A program made the translations under genes and the position numbers. Positions 14,721 through 25,479 of a stretch of DNA of 64,000 nucleotides are shown here, one piece after another. The notes beneath the pieces were generated by a model, which saw only the letters and a list, made by a program, of their open reading frames with translations, did not search any database and was not told the origin of the DNA. Source of the stretch: Amborella trichopoda (lineage: Eukaryota; Streptophyta; Magnoliopsida; Amborellales; Amborellaceae); NCBI RefSeq assembly GCF_000471905.2, contig NW_006496564.1:325667-389666 (forward strand). The letters run 5' to 3'. Numbering within the stretch: position 1 is the first letter of the stretch; each line of letters opens with the position of its first letter.

Positions 14721-16735
14721 CTCAGCCTCAGTCCATCATGCGTGATCCTAAACTGGTCAGTCACAGTCCACACTGCGTGACCGTAAACTTCTTAGCCTGG
14801 GTCCAGGCATCACGACCATAAACTGCTATACCGAGGTCCGTACCCCATGACACCATACTGCTCGACCTCGGTCCATACTGCAAGACCCTATACTGCTCAG
14901 CCACGGTCCATACTGCATGACCGTAAATTGATCCGCCTTGATGCATACTACGTGACTCTAAACTGCTCTGCCTCGTTCCAAATAGCAGGATCATAAACTG
15001 TTCCGCCTCGGTGCATAGTGCATGAACCTAAACTGCTCAACCTCACCCCGTACTGCATGACTCTAAACTGCTCAGTCTCAGTCCGTACATTATGACCTTA
15101 AATTTCTCATATACTTCATGACCTAAACTTCAAAGGCTTGATCAATTTTTCTTAACCCTAAACTGCTCATTCTAGGTCCATATTGAATGACCTTATACTG
15201 CGCAGCGTTGGTTCATATTGGAAGACCCTAAGCTGTTAAGCCTCGGTCCATACTGGATGACCGTAAACTACACAGCATGACCCTAAACTACTCAGCCTCG
15301 GTCCATATTGCATGACCCTAAACTGCTCAGCCTAGAATCATACTGCATGACCATAAACTACTCAGCATCGGCCCATACCGCATGACCCTATGTTGTTCAG
15401 CCTCGATCTATATTGCTTGACCCTAAACTACTCTGCCTTAATCAATAATGCATGACACCAAACTGCTCAGCATCAATCCATAATACATGACCCTAAACTG
15501 CTTAGTGTCGGTCTCTATTGCATGACACTAAATTGCTTAGCCTCAGTCCATACTGCATGACCTTAAACTGCTCCGCCTAGGTCAATACTGCATGATCATA
15601 AACTGGTCAGCCTTGGTCTATACTGCATGACCCTAAACCTCTTAGTGGCACATCGTGCATGACCCTAAACTGCTCAATCTCGGTCAATACTGCATGGCCC
15701 AAAACTGCTTAGCCTCGACCCATACTGCATGACCCAAGCTGCTTAACCTCGGTCCATACTGCATGACCCACACTGCTCAGCCTCGTTCCACACTTCATGA
15801 CCTTAAACTGCTTATCCTTGGTCTATACAGCGTGACCCTAAACTGCTCAGACTAGATCCATACTGCATGACTCTAAACTCCTCAGCCTATGCTGCACACA
15901 ACATGACCCTAAACTGCTCATCCTCGGTCCCTATTGCATGATTGAAAATAGCTCATCCTCAATCCATACTGCATGACCCGAAACTGGTCAGCCTCAGTCC
16001 ACACTGCATGATCCTAGACTGCTCAGCCATGGTCCACACTACATGACGATAACCATCTCAGCCTTGGTCGATACTGCATGGCTCTAAACTGCTCAGCCTC
16101 GATCCCTATAGCATGACCCTAAACTGCTCACTCTCAGTGCATACTGCATGACCCTAAACTGCTCAGCCTCGGCCTATACTGCATGATCCGAAACTTGTCC
16201 GCCACGATCCACACTACATGACTCTAAACTCTCATCCATAGTCCCGACTCAAATATCATAAGCTGCTCTACCTCGATCCATATTGCATGGCCCTAAACTA
16301 CTCGGCCTCAGTCCATACTGCGAGATGCTAACTACTCAGCCTCGGTCTATACTGTTTGTTCCAAAACTGCTCAACCTCGATCCATACTGCATGGCCCTAA
16401 ATGTCTCAGCATCGGTCCATACTGCGTGGCCCTAAACATCTCAATCTCGGTCTGTACTTTATGACCCTAAATTGCTCAGCCTTGGTGCATACTTCATGAC
16501 CCTTAAACTCCTTAGACTCGGTCCAAACTTCATGACCCTAAACTCCACAAACTGGGTCCATTTTACCGAACCCTAAACTGCGAAGCCTCAGTCCATATGG
16601 CATGACCCTAAACTGCTCAGCCTTGGTCCGTACTACATAACCCAAAACTGCTCAGCCTCAGACCATATAGCATGACTGTAAACTGCATAACCTCAGTCCA
16701 TATTGCATCACCCAATATAGGTTAGCCTCGATCCA
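14721..16735 (+). repeat. Higher-order block 2 of the satellite (partner 141-2390)
   Basis: This is the collinear partner of 141-2390. It ends where the whole array ends, against LTR-like DNA. The partner block continues into further satellite after the equivalent point, so the right edge here is a truncation of the array and not the natural end of the repeat unit. Confidence 0.85.
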
Positions 16736-16951
16736 TACAAAATGGAATCATGTTGTCTTTAAACCACTCCCAAGTGATGGATAGTTGTGTTTGGTATGAA
16801 ATTGATTTTGGAATCATCTTCAAACTCTAAATGCTCCAAAAGTTAGGACCCCAATTGTAAGCGCACGTATACATGATAATGAAGTTATGCTTTGCTATGA
16901 CATAGAAGCATGATTATGATGAATTCCCAATTGCGATATGAATTGCATGAT

Positions 16952-17211
16952 GGTATCATAATGATTATGCTATATGTTAATGGATAGCTACTATGTGGAT
17001 TATGGTATTATAATGCTTATGCTATATGTGAATGGATACCTACTGTGTGAATGATGGTATCATAATGCTTATGCTATATGTGAATAGATAGCTATTGTGT
17101 GAATGATGGTATCCTAATGCATATGCTATATGTGAATGGATACCTACTGTGTGAATGATGGTATCATGATGCTTATATTATGTGAAAGGGGTACCTACTG
17201 TGTGAATGATG
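16952..17211 (+). repeat. 52-bp tandem repeat, five units
   Basis: Units beginning GGTATCATAATGCTTATGCT start at 16952, 17004, 17056, 17108 and 17160, an exact 52-bp spacing. They lie inside the decayed LTR, at the position where element 2 LTRs also carry short subrepeats, so they look like an LTR-internal minisatellite. Confidence 0.9.
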
Positions 17212-17410
17212 GTGCTGGCAGCTGCGATTTTTCCATGTTAGGACGGGACTTAGGATGTGAGTAGTTGGGTGGGTCGCGCCCCCCCAGATCTATGTGGGCA
17301 GTACACATTGGATCAATAGTAGTGTAAAACCCTCTCGTCCAAAGGGCGGAAGGAGAGGGTAGTATCTTGCAAGGCCTCTGCCTATCGAAAAATCCCAAAG
17401 CACGTTGGGG

Positions 17411-17435
17411 ATGTGTGTGTGTGTGTGTGTGTGTG
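17411..17435 (+). repeat. (TG)n microsatellite
   Basis: An uninterrupted run of about 12 TG dinucleotides directly follows the sequence TTGGGGA. The related element 2 LTR has a short ACACAC tract at the equivalent antisense position (about 55310-55320), so the run probably expanded from an existing TG seed. Confidence 0.95.
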
Positions 17436-18249
17436 AGGGCCTTACAAAGTGGGTCTTCCACTTGTCACGGTCCACCCTCCAAAGTGAGGGTAGAAGTCTC
17501 AAGTTCAAGATTGGCTTAGACAGACTAATGTGGCTTCTACTTCAAGAGTAGATAGATCTATTTGTTGGACTTATTTACGCTTTATGCATGAGCTTTTAGC
17601 TGTAATGGTGATCTGCTGTCTTTATTACTCTACTTTAAGGAAGGTGATTGTGACTTATGCATTATATATATTGAACTGCATTTCTCACACTTCTGAATAG
17701 AGTGTTGAGAAGCAGGTTGAGGGACCTTATTTGATACATGTGTATATGCATGTATGTGTGTTGAGTATTTGTTATCATTGTCATGCTAGTTGTAATGCAA
17801 TGGTGTAGATCTACTTACTGGCCTGTTAGCATTCCATCTTATTTTCATAACTGTAGAGTGAAGAGTGTTGACGCCTGTGCTTAAGGTCGGTGACCATTGG
17901 GGATTTCGAAGCTTGAAGTCGAGAGATTAAAAAGCCACCCTTTGAAGACTTTCATTGTATGTTTTGGATGTCTCAGTAGGTGTGGTGTACCTCATTCTAT
18001 GTATTTTTGGGCCAATAGTGCCTTCAAGGAATTGCACAGAATTTTTAACACTGATATGAATGAGATGTCTATACTTTTGAATTGTTCTTTGTTTGATAAG
18101 TGGTTTTATTCTAGTTTTCCTTCATGTGTTGCTCCTGATTCTGCATTTTCATGCGTTGAGCCACTCCCATCTGAGTGATGATCACGACCCATGGTCACCA
18201 TCCTGCACTCTATCGCCCTTTGGTAGGGGTCAGGGAGAGGGATCGTGAC

Positions 18250-18606
18250 AATCATGCTCTCACATGAACGTATGTTATCCTAAGAAAAGGGTGGGTCTCC
18301 TTAACCCACTTATCGTACCAATTAACCATAGAAGTATTGTGAAGAAAACAAGAGGATTGTTGGTCGAGGCGATTTCGAATCAGCTAACCCAGCTGGGGGG
18401 CATTCTTCATGATCTAAGAGGGTACCCACAGGAGCCAGCCCGAGTAAGTCCCGACCCCACCTAAAATTCCTCTCTCATTGGTTGGTAGCCCTGCCTTTAC
18501 TCTCGAGCAAGGTTCTGAGAGAGCGATCTCATACCTCGGTTTCATCAGAAACTCGAGGTACGTGCTGCCAGATTACTTGGATATGGAAGGCGAGATCGAG
18601 ACACCT
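18250..18606 (+). repeat. LTR 3' fragment of copy A
   Basis: This matches the antisense of about 63135-63485 (copy B LTR) and about 27515-27860 (copy C). Shared landmarks are AAGGGTGGGTCTC, AATTAACCATAGAAGT, TTCATGATC and CTCGAGCAAGGTTCTGAGAG. Only the last 350 bp or so are present; the promoter part of the LTR is missing. Confidence 0.8.
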
Positions 18607-18613
18607 AACCAGC

Positions 18614-18632
18614 TCGACGACTCCACTGGGGA
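18614..18632 (+). promoter_or_regulatory. Mutated primer binding site of copy A
   Basis: The sequence CGACGACTCCACTGGGGA aligns with the intact TGGCGACTCCACTGGGGA in copy B. The TGG that would pair with the CCA tail of the tRNA primer has become CGA, so priming would be impaired. This PBS type is known from Tat/Ogre-like gypsy elements, where a tRNA-Arg primer has been proposed; that assignment is from memory. Confidence 0.7.
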
Positions 18633-20160
18633 CTTATTACTCAGTTCACACTTGTTTAAACAGTATCCTCTTTTACTTTCTGCATTTATGTCTACGCCAT
18701 CTAGGTGTTCAACCAGTTTATCTGGGTCGGGGATTTCCTTATCCTCTCACTTGTGGTTGTTCCGGGGAAGCGAGCTGCTCAAGCCTCGTTCCCCACCCTC
18801 CTCCTAAGTCGGGGCTCACGGTCCAGCTCCTAGGTTCTCACCTAGATCGGTGCGAGAGGAGACTTTAAGGTCCCTGCCTCCCCTCTTTCTCACCTTGGTG
18901 GACTCTCCACGAAGGCCCCTTGAATGGGTAACACACCTGCTGCCGCACACGCTGCCACTGACAAGTCTACTGCCAGTCATATTGCTAAGGCACGCTAAAA
19001 GGCTTCCCCCATCACTCTCGTGAAAGGCAAGCAAGTTGTTGTTGCTCCTGAGGTTCTCTGAAAGGCAAGCCCTTATGCTCTTTCATCACCTCGAACCTCC
19101 ACACCTAAAGAGTCGGTACATAGAGGTGAAGGTCCTGAGATCTCAACTCCTAGTACACACCCAAGGGCTCATGGTTCATCCACTTGAGCCGCACCTCAGG
19201 GCAGCCCTCACTATGCATTGAGCTCGCATCTAAGGCTAGGCATTCTTGGGCCAAACCTTGCATCCACCATGCATTTGCTTTCCACAACCTGGGGTAGCCC
19301 TAGATCTACACCACCTCGAGCACATGAGGGTCGATCACTCCATCCTCCCTCCCAGCACACATAGCTTCACCCTGTGAGAGGTGGGCTTCTGCTTCACCAC
19401 TCAAAGACACAAGCTCGTGGGTCTCGACCTCCTCAAGTTGAACTCATTGATCGAGCCCGGGTCGACCACCAAGTCTCCCGGACGGCTAACTCTAAAGGTG
19501 CACACGCACCGTCTTGGCAGGTTCCTTCCCAAGCTCAACTCAAACGGAGTTGTGAACTAGCTCCTTCCTCTGGCACTCTCTCGTCACCAGACAAACACCT
19601 TGAGCTTTAGTACTCGAAGGTCTTGCCTAAGAGTACTATCTTGAGCCAACCTTGGGTCAGCCTTGCATGTGCACCACACAAAGGAACTCGGGGCAACAAC
19701 CTGATGTCAGACGGAGGCCTCCAACCTCCAAGGCAAAAACCTAGGCTGCCTTCCGCCCTTGGACCCCACTCCCTGTTCCAGCTCATAGACACGGCCCTTG
19801 TGTGTTAGAAGAAGGAAGGGTTGTCCAAGTCTCAGGCTTGGTTTTGGAGTGAAGTCCACAGCCGTCTCAGGGTGAAGCAAGATAGAAGTCTTCAGATCCT
19901 GACCAAAGAAGACTCCAAGGTAGTCAAGGTCTCCACCTTTGATGACCTTCTGCCTTGTAACCCCTTTTTCCCTCTCCAAACTCCAGAGCCTGACCGAGTC
20001 CAAGAGTATTGCTGGGTTGTCAATACTCAGAAGCCATGGTCTCTAAACCGTTGTCCTCACAAGATCGGAATACAAGGCTCGGGTCCAGTCGGGGCAGGCT
20101 GAACCCCTCAAGACTGACTTGCCACGCACCACTCTCCGATCTCGGCAGTCCAGGTTTTGA
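18633..20160 (+). other. Leader between PBS and gag of copy A
   Basis: About 1.5 kb matches copy B 61640-63108 but has only short, shifted open frames (for example 18478-18807 and 19374-19610). In copy B the equivalent strand has one longer frame (62505-63011, 168 codons), rich in Ser, Pro and Leu. Ogre elements are known to carry an extra ORF before gag, so a decayed ORF of that kind is possible, but I recognise no domain. Confidence 0.5.
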
Positions 20161-20169
20161 CTCTCCAGA

Positions 20170-22725
20170 ATAGATAATTTGTATCATGGTGATCAATGAC
20201 CCGGACGATCCTTAGGAGGAGCAGATGAACAAATTCGAGGAAATGATGCAAGCCATACTTGGAAAGATTGAATGCCTAGAGGCCTCCAGGTCCCCTTCTT
20301 TGATTGATTCCCCTCCTGGTATGGACACAATTCCAAGGCAAACTCCTCCACCAGCCTTCCAAGACAGTGCTACTTCCCGAGGGGTCTCCCAAACCGACAT
20401 AGATACTATGGTGGCCCATAACCTTAAGAACAAGGTCCCAGGCATGCAAAAGATGCCGCTTTATTAAAAGTCGTACCCTTAGTACATAGACCACCCTTCC
20501 CTCCGAACTATCATAAGGAGAAGCTTCCCCTGCTCAATGGTACTATGTCTCTGTACCAGCATACTGCTCAGTCCCAAGTGGACTCTTGGGAGAAGGCAAC
20601 TGACGTACGACTCCACCTTCGTCAGTTTGTCGAATTCTCGAAAGGCCAGCCTTCTAGTGGTATGCTCGGCTGCCTCCCATCTCAATACACACATGGCAAG
20701 AGATCGAGCAGTTGTTCTACCAGCGCTTCTACAAAGTTCAAAGGAATGTGGAGACCATCAAACTCCTCACCCTGATGCAAGACCCTGGTGAGCCGATTGA
20801 CAAGTTCATCATCTGCTGGAGAGAGTTGGTGACCTTCCATGCCACTCCCATGATCGAGAAGGAAGCGGTTGAGACCTGCATACGGAACATGCTTCCCGAG
20901 ATCGCTCTATATGTCCAGGCATCCAATCCACCCTCCATGTCAAGGCTCATCTCCAAGGTAGTTTGTATTGAAGGATTATTCAATCATCACGGCAGCCCTC
21001 GTCAGCAACCTACCAGCTCTAACTCTCACTCTGATAGTCAGGGCAGCCAAAAGCTACTAATCTACGAGGCCGTCACCATGGCCGACTCCAAAGGCGCAGT
21101 TCCTCAAACCCTGGACCTTTCCAAGGCACAAGCGTCTCTGGCCGGGGGCAAGAAGCAGTCCTACAACAGCGTCCCACCTCTTAAAATTTCTAGGAGAAAC
21201 GACTACTAGGTCCAACACCAGAATAAGGTTTACCCCTTCAACACAGAGTGGACGCCTACACTACTTCGACTGTTGCTATAACGGAACATGATACTGTCGC
21301 CGAAGGCCAATACTGTGGAGTCGGTTGGGAAGGAGTTCAAAAAGAAGTATTGGGCCTCTCATAGGAGGCAATGCCACCCCGCTTACAACAGTTACAAGCT
21401 CAACTACACTATCGAAGCCCTTCTCAACAAGGGTCAGATAAAGATCGAAGAGTTGAAAAGAGCGTTCGGGACAACTGTGGTTTCTCACATAGTTAGGATC
21501 CAAGAGGACGACGAGGCATCTGCTATCCTTCATGCATTTTTCACCATAATGCTTGAAGAAGGGCTCGTCAATCCCAAGCCAGCAAAGAGCCCAAGTTCCT
21601 TTCTCCTGGAACCGAGAGCCTCTAGTGCGCATATCACTAGATACAAGGCCATGATGTCAGAGAAGGAACTGACTTCCACAAGCTCTTGGCAGAAAAGATG
21701 CAGCAGTGTCAGGAACTTCAAGGTAACCCAGAAGGACACCCTCGAGTCCCTCTTCTGCATGAGTAAGAAGACCTCCTGATGTGAACTCAAGGAAGCACCG
21801 AGTTAGACCCTATGCAAGCCCTCTTCAAGGCAATGCTCCAACAAGGCCTTGTCACTCCCAAGCTTGTCAAGCAGCCGAGGCATCTTGCCCCTGGCACAGA
21901 AAAGCTCTGGTGCCCATACAACAAAGTATGGGGCGCCACAAACTCAACGAATCCTCTAGGTTCGAAGCTATGATAGTCAAGAAGGGCCACATCATTTGTG
22001 CGGTTCTCCAAGAATGCATCCAGGCTATCGCTCCAGTTTCAAAGGAAGCCACACTACCGGCCCCTCCAAAGTATATGCCAAACCCTTCTGAGCCTTAGAC
22101 CTCTCAGCCCTGGATAGTCTACCATGGGCAGAGTAGATTCAAATTCTTGAAACATGTAGCGGTCTACCAAGCAAGGGCTACTTGTCAGCCTGATAGAGTG
22201 GTTCAGACACCCCCTCAAGGATCCCAAAGGAGACGACATGCACCTAGGTCAGCCCGCTGAAGCAATCATTCTCTTCTGCCACCAGTTGAGGAAGAATTCC
22301 TCAGGCCCCTTCCTCCACTGCCGACCTTATATGACTTTATCCTAGGTGCAGCTTGCCTCATCCTTTCGTCTAATCAGGCAGACATCCTCAAGTCGTCAAT
22401 AGCTCGAGATTCACCCAACATGGGTGATGATGCAAAAAGCACCCGATGATAGTCAAAATCCGGGCAAGACCTAAACTATCCCATGTGCACGTCCAACTCA
22501 GGTGACGACGTAAAAAGCCGCCCAGAACGTTCGAACTCTTCTTCTCCTCCCTTCTCTTATATTTTCTCCATAGGTGCAGCTCGACGGTGCCCAGACTTCG
22601 ACACTCTAAACAAAGAGTTCGGAGACACTAGCCTCACCCAGCCACAGCAAGAGCGCCTCAAAGAGATGCTGGCTCAGGCGGATGAATTCTTGATAGCCAT
22701 CGATGCCTTGTCAACCCGAGCATAG
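20170..22725 (+). pseudogene. gag: gag pseudogene of copy A (Retrotrans_gag type)
   Basis: Gag forms the particle that packages element RNA. Fragments lie in at least two frames: 20225-20467 begins MNKFEEMMQAILGK; 20545-20775 carries the capsid N-terminal part; 20712-21209 carries FYKVQRNVETIKLLTLMQDP, typical of the plant Retrotrans_gag domain. 21288-21779 holds a decayed zinc-knuckle-like segment followed by SYKLNYTIEALLNKGQI; in copy B the same segment reads YHKMVCHPTYDCYKL, and both copies have lost canonical CCHC residues. 21781-22725 covers the low-complexity linker towards protease, including SIGAARRCPDFD. Stops and frameshifts separate every fragment. The match to copy B holds over the full length. 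Confidence 0.85.
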
Positions 22726-22983
22726 ACTGAGTCATGTTCAGGCTTCTGTTCTAAGAAGGCCTCTCACATGGTGCAAATCATGGAAGTACCAGCCAGTGTG
22801 GGGAAAATGAGTCTAAGATTGGGAAAGAAGCTATAGCCCATACCTTAAAAGCTCAAAGCCCTCAAGTTTCTTGATCTTTTGCTTTCCCCCAAACCTCAAA
22901 CTCAAACCTTTATATCCTTAATACAAGCTCCTATTACTTCCTCATCAACCCAGGGCGCACCGGCTGAACAATAAAATCAGCCG

Positions 22984-24060
22984 GTGTCGCAAACCAAAAC
23001 CCAACCAAAGCCTGTTCTTAAGCCTACCCTACCATCTACACTAGTGATAGGATCAGGAACACAGAAGAATAACGAGGATAAAGTGAAATACGATGTAATT
23101 GGGCCCTTGAGAAAGCTTTCAACCTTTCTAGGTATCTATGATGCCCTCCTATTGTCTAGAGACTATTGTATGGCTCTAGATCAAGCTCTTTCTAACCTAA
23201 AGGTGTACGAGATTGAAGTGAAACCTATTGAGGTTGACCCGGCCATCCTGAGTAGGTGCCTAGCAATTTCATTTTTTGAAGATGACCTTCAGTTGGAAGG
23301 TAAATTCCACAATCGCCCCCTCTTTGTGAATGGAGTACTTCATGCCTACCCTCATAATTGGATCATTCTGGACGAAGGGTTAGCAGTCAACCTGATCCCA
23401 GGAAGGATCCTCACACCATTGGGATTAAGCTCAGACAACCTCACTCTTACCCACATCACTGTGCAAGGGTTTAACCCGTCAGGAGAAAAGCCAGCCGGCA
23501 CAGTTCACCTTTGCCTCAAGATCGGTGATCTCAACGATTATGCTAAATTTTATGTGATCGACACCGATACATCATATAATGTCCTGCTTGATCGTCTGTG
23601 GCTTCACGACCAAGGAGTAGTTCCTTCTACACTCCACTAATGCTTCAAGTACAGCCAAGATGGAAGGCAACTCACGGTCTATGTTGATAAAAGACTATTC
23701 CCTGTAGCTGAGACTTACTATGCTGATGCCAAGTATTATTTCACAGAACTTCCAGTATTAGAAAAGTCAAAGCATGATGATTGGAAGCCTGTGAGAGAGA
23801 GAGGACCTTCGTCTCATGATGACTTTGAGGATCTAGGGCGAATGATCATGAAAATGTTCAAGAAAGAGGAAAAACAGGGCAAGAGCCTCACCTTGACCCT
23901 ATCAACCCAAGCATACCTTGCCACCTCTCCGAGGTCATGGTATCCTCCCTTAAAGACAAAGCATCCCCCTAGACCTCTACTTTGCCAGAACGAAATGATT
24001 AGCTAGAAGCAGCCCCCGAGCTTAGGGAAGCCCTAGAGGTAGACCTTCTAGTACCAAGGG
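22984..24060 (+). pseudogene. Aspartic protease (retropepsin) pseudogene of copy A
   Basis: The protease would cleave the Gag-Pol polyprotein. The longest frame, 22984-23640 (218 codons), contains a retropepsin-like fold: an active-site segment IILDEGLAVNLIP near residues 127-139 and a second hallmark DTSYNVLLDRLWLHDQG, then VVPSTLH. Plant gypsy proteases normally have D-[ST]-G or D-x-G-S at the active site and GRPW in the second hallmark. Here the Ser is Leu and GRPW has become DRLW, so activity is very unlikely. A stop follows at 23638, and the linker continues (YADAKYYFTELPVL, about 23720) into 23791-24006. The reverse transcriptase that should follow is absent. Confidence 0.85.
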
Positions 24061-24177
24061 TAACTTATACATCAGACCAGCAAAAGGTCCTGCATGTCCC
24101 CATCACCATTCTAGAAGCGAAATTGGTATACCAACCACCAAGGAATGTACTCCAGATTCTGGCCTTCTTAAACGTCT

Positions 24178-24335
24178 AACGGTGATCCAAGGAGCGGAAT
24201 TGGTATACCAGCAGAGAAGGAGGGGAGAGAGAGTGGACACAATTAACATTGAGCTTCGTCGACTGTGTCAAAATAAGGGGATAGAGGATGGGACATAGAT
24301 GACGCTGAGCATCGCCGACCGTGTTAGGAAAAAAA
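24178..24335. other. Junction segment after copy A
   Basis: No gene is seen. A short direct repeat, GAATTGGTATACCA-like, occurs at about 24118-24133 and 24198-24213 and straddles the end of copy A similarity. A pair of phrases, AGCTTCGTCGACTGTGT and AGCATCGCCGACCGTGT, suggests a local duplication of about 60 bp. Related GTTGGCGTTG phrases occur near 26670. Confidence 0.5.
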
Positions 24336-24500
24336 GAGAAAGAAAGAGAGATAGAGAAGAGATGAAGAGAGAGAAAGAGAGATAGAGATGAGAAGGAGAG
24401 TGATAAATAGAGATAGGGATGAGAAGTAGAGAAAAAGATAGATAGAGATGAGAAGAAGAGATGGATAGAGATGCGAAGAACAGAGAGAAACAGAGACGAA
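24336..24500 (-). repeat. GA-rich minisatellite, inverse of 24890-25450
   Basis: Units built from GAGATAGAGATGAGAAGAAG repeat here. They are the reverse complement of the TC minisatellite at 24890-25450, and a third tract with the same polarity as this one lies at 26820-26880. The open frames predicted through it are low-complexity (Leu/Ser/Phe) and are not genes. Confidence 0.9.
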
Positions 24501-24507
24501 CTGCACA

Positions 24508-24660
24508 GTAGTGGGTAGGGGTTATACCCAGAGTAGGTCACCTTGATAAACTGAGGTACCCTACTCACTAAGGAACAACTGGTGCACAATGTAGACGAGC
24601 GTCGAGAAAAGACGCTTCAGCAGAACAAACAAACAAGAAAGTGATGCGACTGAGCATGGG
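24508..24660 (-). repeat. Inverted-repeat arm (partners 24700-24830 and 25985-26175)
   Basis: Landmarks GGTCACCTTGATAAACTGAG, GGTGCACAATGTAGACGAGC and CAAACAAACAAGAAAGT occur here. Their reverse complements occur in 25985-26175, and in part in 24700-24830, so the first two arms can fold back with a spacer of only about 40 bp. A shorter plus-strand copy (TTCAGTTTATCGAGGTGACC) sits at about 26528-26548. Confidence 0.8.
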
Positions 24661-24699
24661 GACAGTAACCGTCGTAATGACTTCATCACTAGCTTGCGC

Positions 24700-24840
24700 T
24701 AGCTTTGTTAGTTTATTTCTTTCGTGGGCATCTTTGGTTTGTCGGAATGACTTTCTTGTTTGGTTGTTTTGTTGAAGAGCCTTTTGTCGGTGCTCGTCTA
24801 CATTGTGCACCAATTGTTTCTTGAGTTCGTGGGTACGTCT
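24700..24840 (+). repeat. Inverted-repeat arm next to the TC minisatellite
   Basis: This is the complement of 24575-24660, with GACTTTCTTGTTTGGTTG and CTCGTCTACATTGTGCACCA. It continues into GAGTTCGTGGGTACGTCTTGG, which is found reverse-complemented at about 27075-27100. The arm plus minisatellite is thus one block present in both orientations. Confidence 0.8.
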
Positions 24841-24889
24841 TGGAGAGAGAGAGAGGAGAGAGAAAAAAAAAGGATGATGTCCTTCGATA

Positions 24890-25455
24890 AGGTGACTTTC
24901 TCTCTTCTCCTCAGTTTCTCTCTCCTCTTCTTCCTATTTCTCTCTCCTCTTCTTCTTCTTTTTCTCTCCTCACCTCTTCTCATCCCTTTCTCTCTCTCTT
25001 CTTCTCATCTCTATCTCTCTTTCTTTCTCTTCTTCTCATCTCTATCTCTCTTTCTCTCTCTTCTTCTCATCTCTATCTCTCTTTCTTTCTCTTCTTCTCA
25101 TCTCTATCTCTCTTTCTTTCTCTTCTTCTCATCTCTATCTCTCTTTCTTTCTCTTCTTCTCATCTTTATCTCTCTCTTCTTCTCATCTATCTCTCTCTTC
25201 TTCTCATCTCTCTCTCTTCTTCTCATCTATCTCTCTCTTCTTCTCAGCTCTCTCTCTTCTTCTCACATCTATCTCTCTTCTTCTCATATCTATCTCTCTT
25301 TCTCTCTCTTCTTCTCATCTCTATCTCTATTTCTCTCTCTTTTTCTCTTCTCTATCTCTCTTTCTCTCTCTTCTTCTCATCTCTATCTCTCTGTCTCTCT
25401 CATCTTCTCATCTATATCTCTCTTTCTATCTCTTCTTCTCATCTCATATCTCCAT
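24890..25455 (+). repeat. 31-bp TC-rich minisatellite
   Basis: CTTCTCATCTCTATCTCTC-type units recur with a 31-bp spacing in the first half (25032, 25063, 25094 and on) and shorten to about 20 bp from 25170 before lengthening again. The long open frame over it (24760-25512) is a Ser/Leu/Phe low-complexity translation and is rejected as a gene. Confidence 0.95.
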
Positions 25456-25479
25456 TCTGGGGCCATTATGAGACTGTTA

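Larger units (their letters stand above)
1..16735 (+). repeat. 35-bp degenerate satellite array (about 475 monomers) carrying the CCCTAAA heptamer
   Basis: The whole stretch is a head-to-tail tandem repeat with a 35-bp period and no unique spacers. The best conserved core is CATGACCCTAAACTGCTCAG, followed by a CCTCGGTCCATACTG-like half. Monomers differ from each other by many substitutions and small indels; variants such as CCTTAAA, GGGTCCTAAA and TCATGACCATAAA recur. The core includes the perfect plant telomere heptamer CCCTAAA once per monomer, but the 35-bp period shows that this is not telomeric DNA. All monomers read in the same direction. The array stops abruptly at 16735 against LTR-like sequence and continues off the left edge. 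Short open frames inside it are chance products of the periodicity. No function is visible; such arrays usually form heterochromatin, which here is inference. Confidence 0.97.
16736..18249 (+). mobile_element. Decayed LTR (solo or truncated) of a Tekay-like gypsy element, + strand
   Basis: No coding is supported here. The layout matches the reverse complement of the element 2 LTRs, in the same order: short subrepeats (16952-17211), a block with GCCTATCG and TTGGGGATGTGTG (about 17390-17420; compare the antisense of 55325-55375), a segment AGATCTACTTACTGG (about 17809; compare the antisense of about 48280), and a 3' end reading GGGATCGTGACA at 18238-18249. The last is like the GGGGTCATGACA end of element 2. 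Direction is therefore plus, opposite to elements 1 and 2. The 5' end is lost against the satellite. Copy A begins directly after the TGACA end with no primer binding site between, so this is a solo LTR or a junction remnant. A 93-codon open frame at 17897-18178 resembles nothing I know. Confidence 0.65.
18250..24177 (+). mobile_element. Copy A: truncated Tat/Ogre-like Ty3/gypsy retroelement, + strand
   Basis: In order this copy holds the 3' part of an LTR (18250 to about 18606), a PBS remnant (18614-18632), a leader of about 1.5 kb, a gag-like region (about 20170-22725) and a protease region (about 22984-24060). It matches copy B (57600-64000, minus) along its whole length. The lineage call rests on the TGGCGACTCC-type PBS, the long leader before gag, and a protease segment ending in a VVPSTLH motif. 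It is truncated at the 5' LTR by the neighbouring LTR end at 18249 and loses similarity near 24177, before any reverse transcriptase. Every reading frame is broken by stops and shifts, so it is dead. Confidence 0.85.

Noticed and set aside
4020..14994. Small open frames within the satellite (for example 4020-4205, 14761-14994)
   Set aside because: They are periodic translations of the 35-bp monomer, on both strands, with no domain.
1..16735. CRISPR array
   Set aside because: The period is 35 bp with no unique spacers between repeats; monomers are adjacent and the surroundings are plant retroelements.
1..16735. True telomere
   Set aside because: CCCTAAA appears once per 35 bp, never in uninterrupted heptamer runs.
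17195..18178. Open frames 17195-17508 (minus) and 17897-18178 (plus)
   Set aside because: They lie in an LTR-like segment, the first across a TG microsatellite giving a His-Thr run; no domain or conservation is visible.
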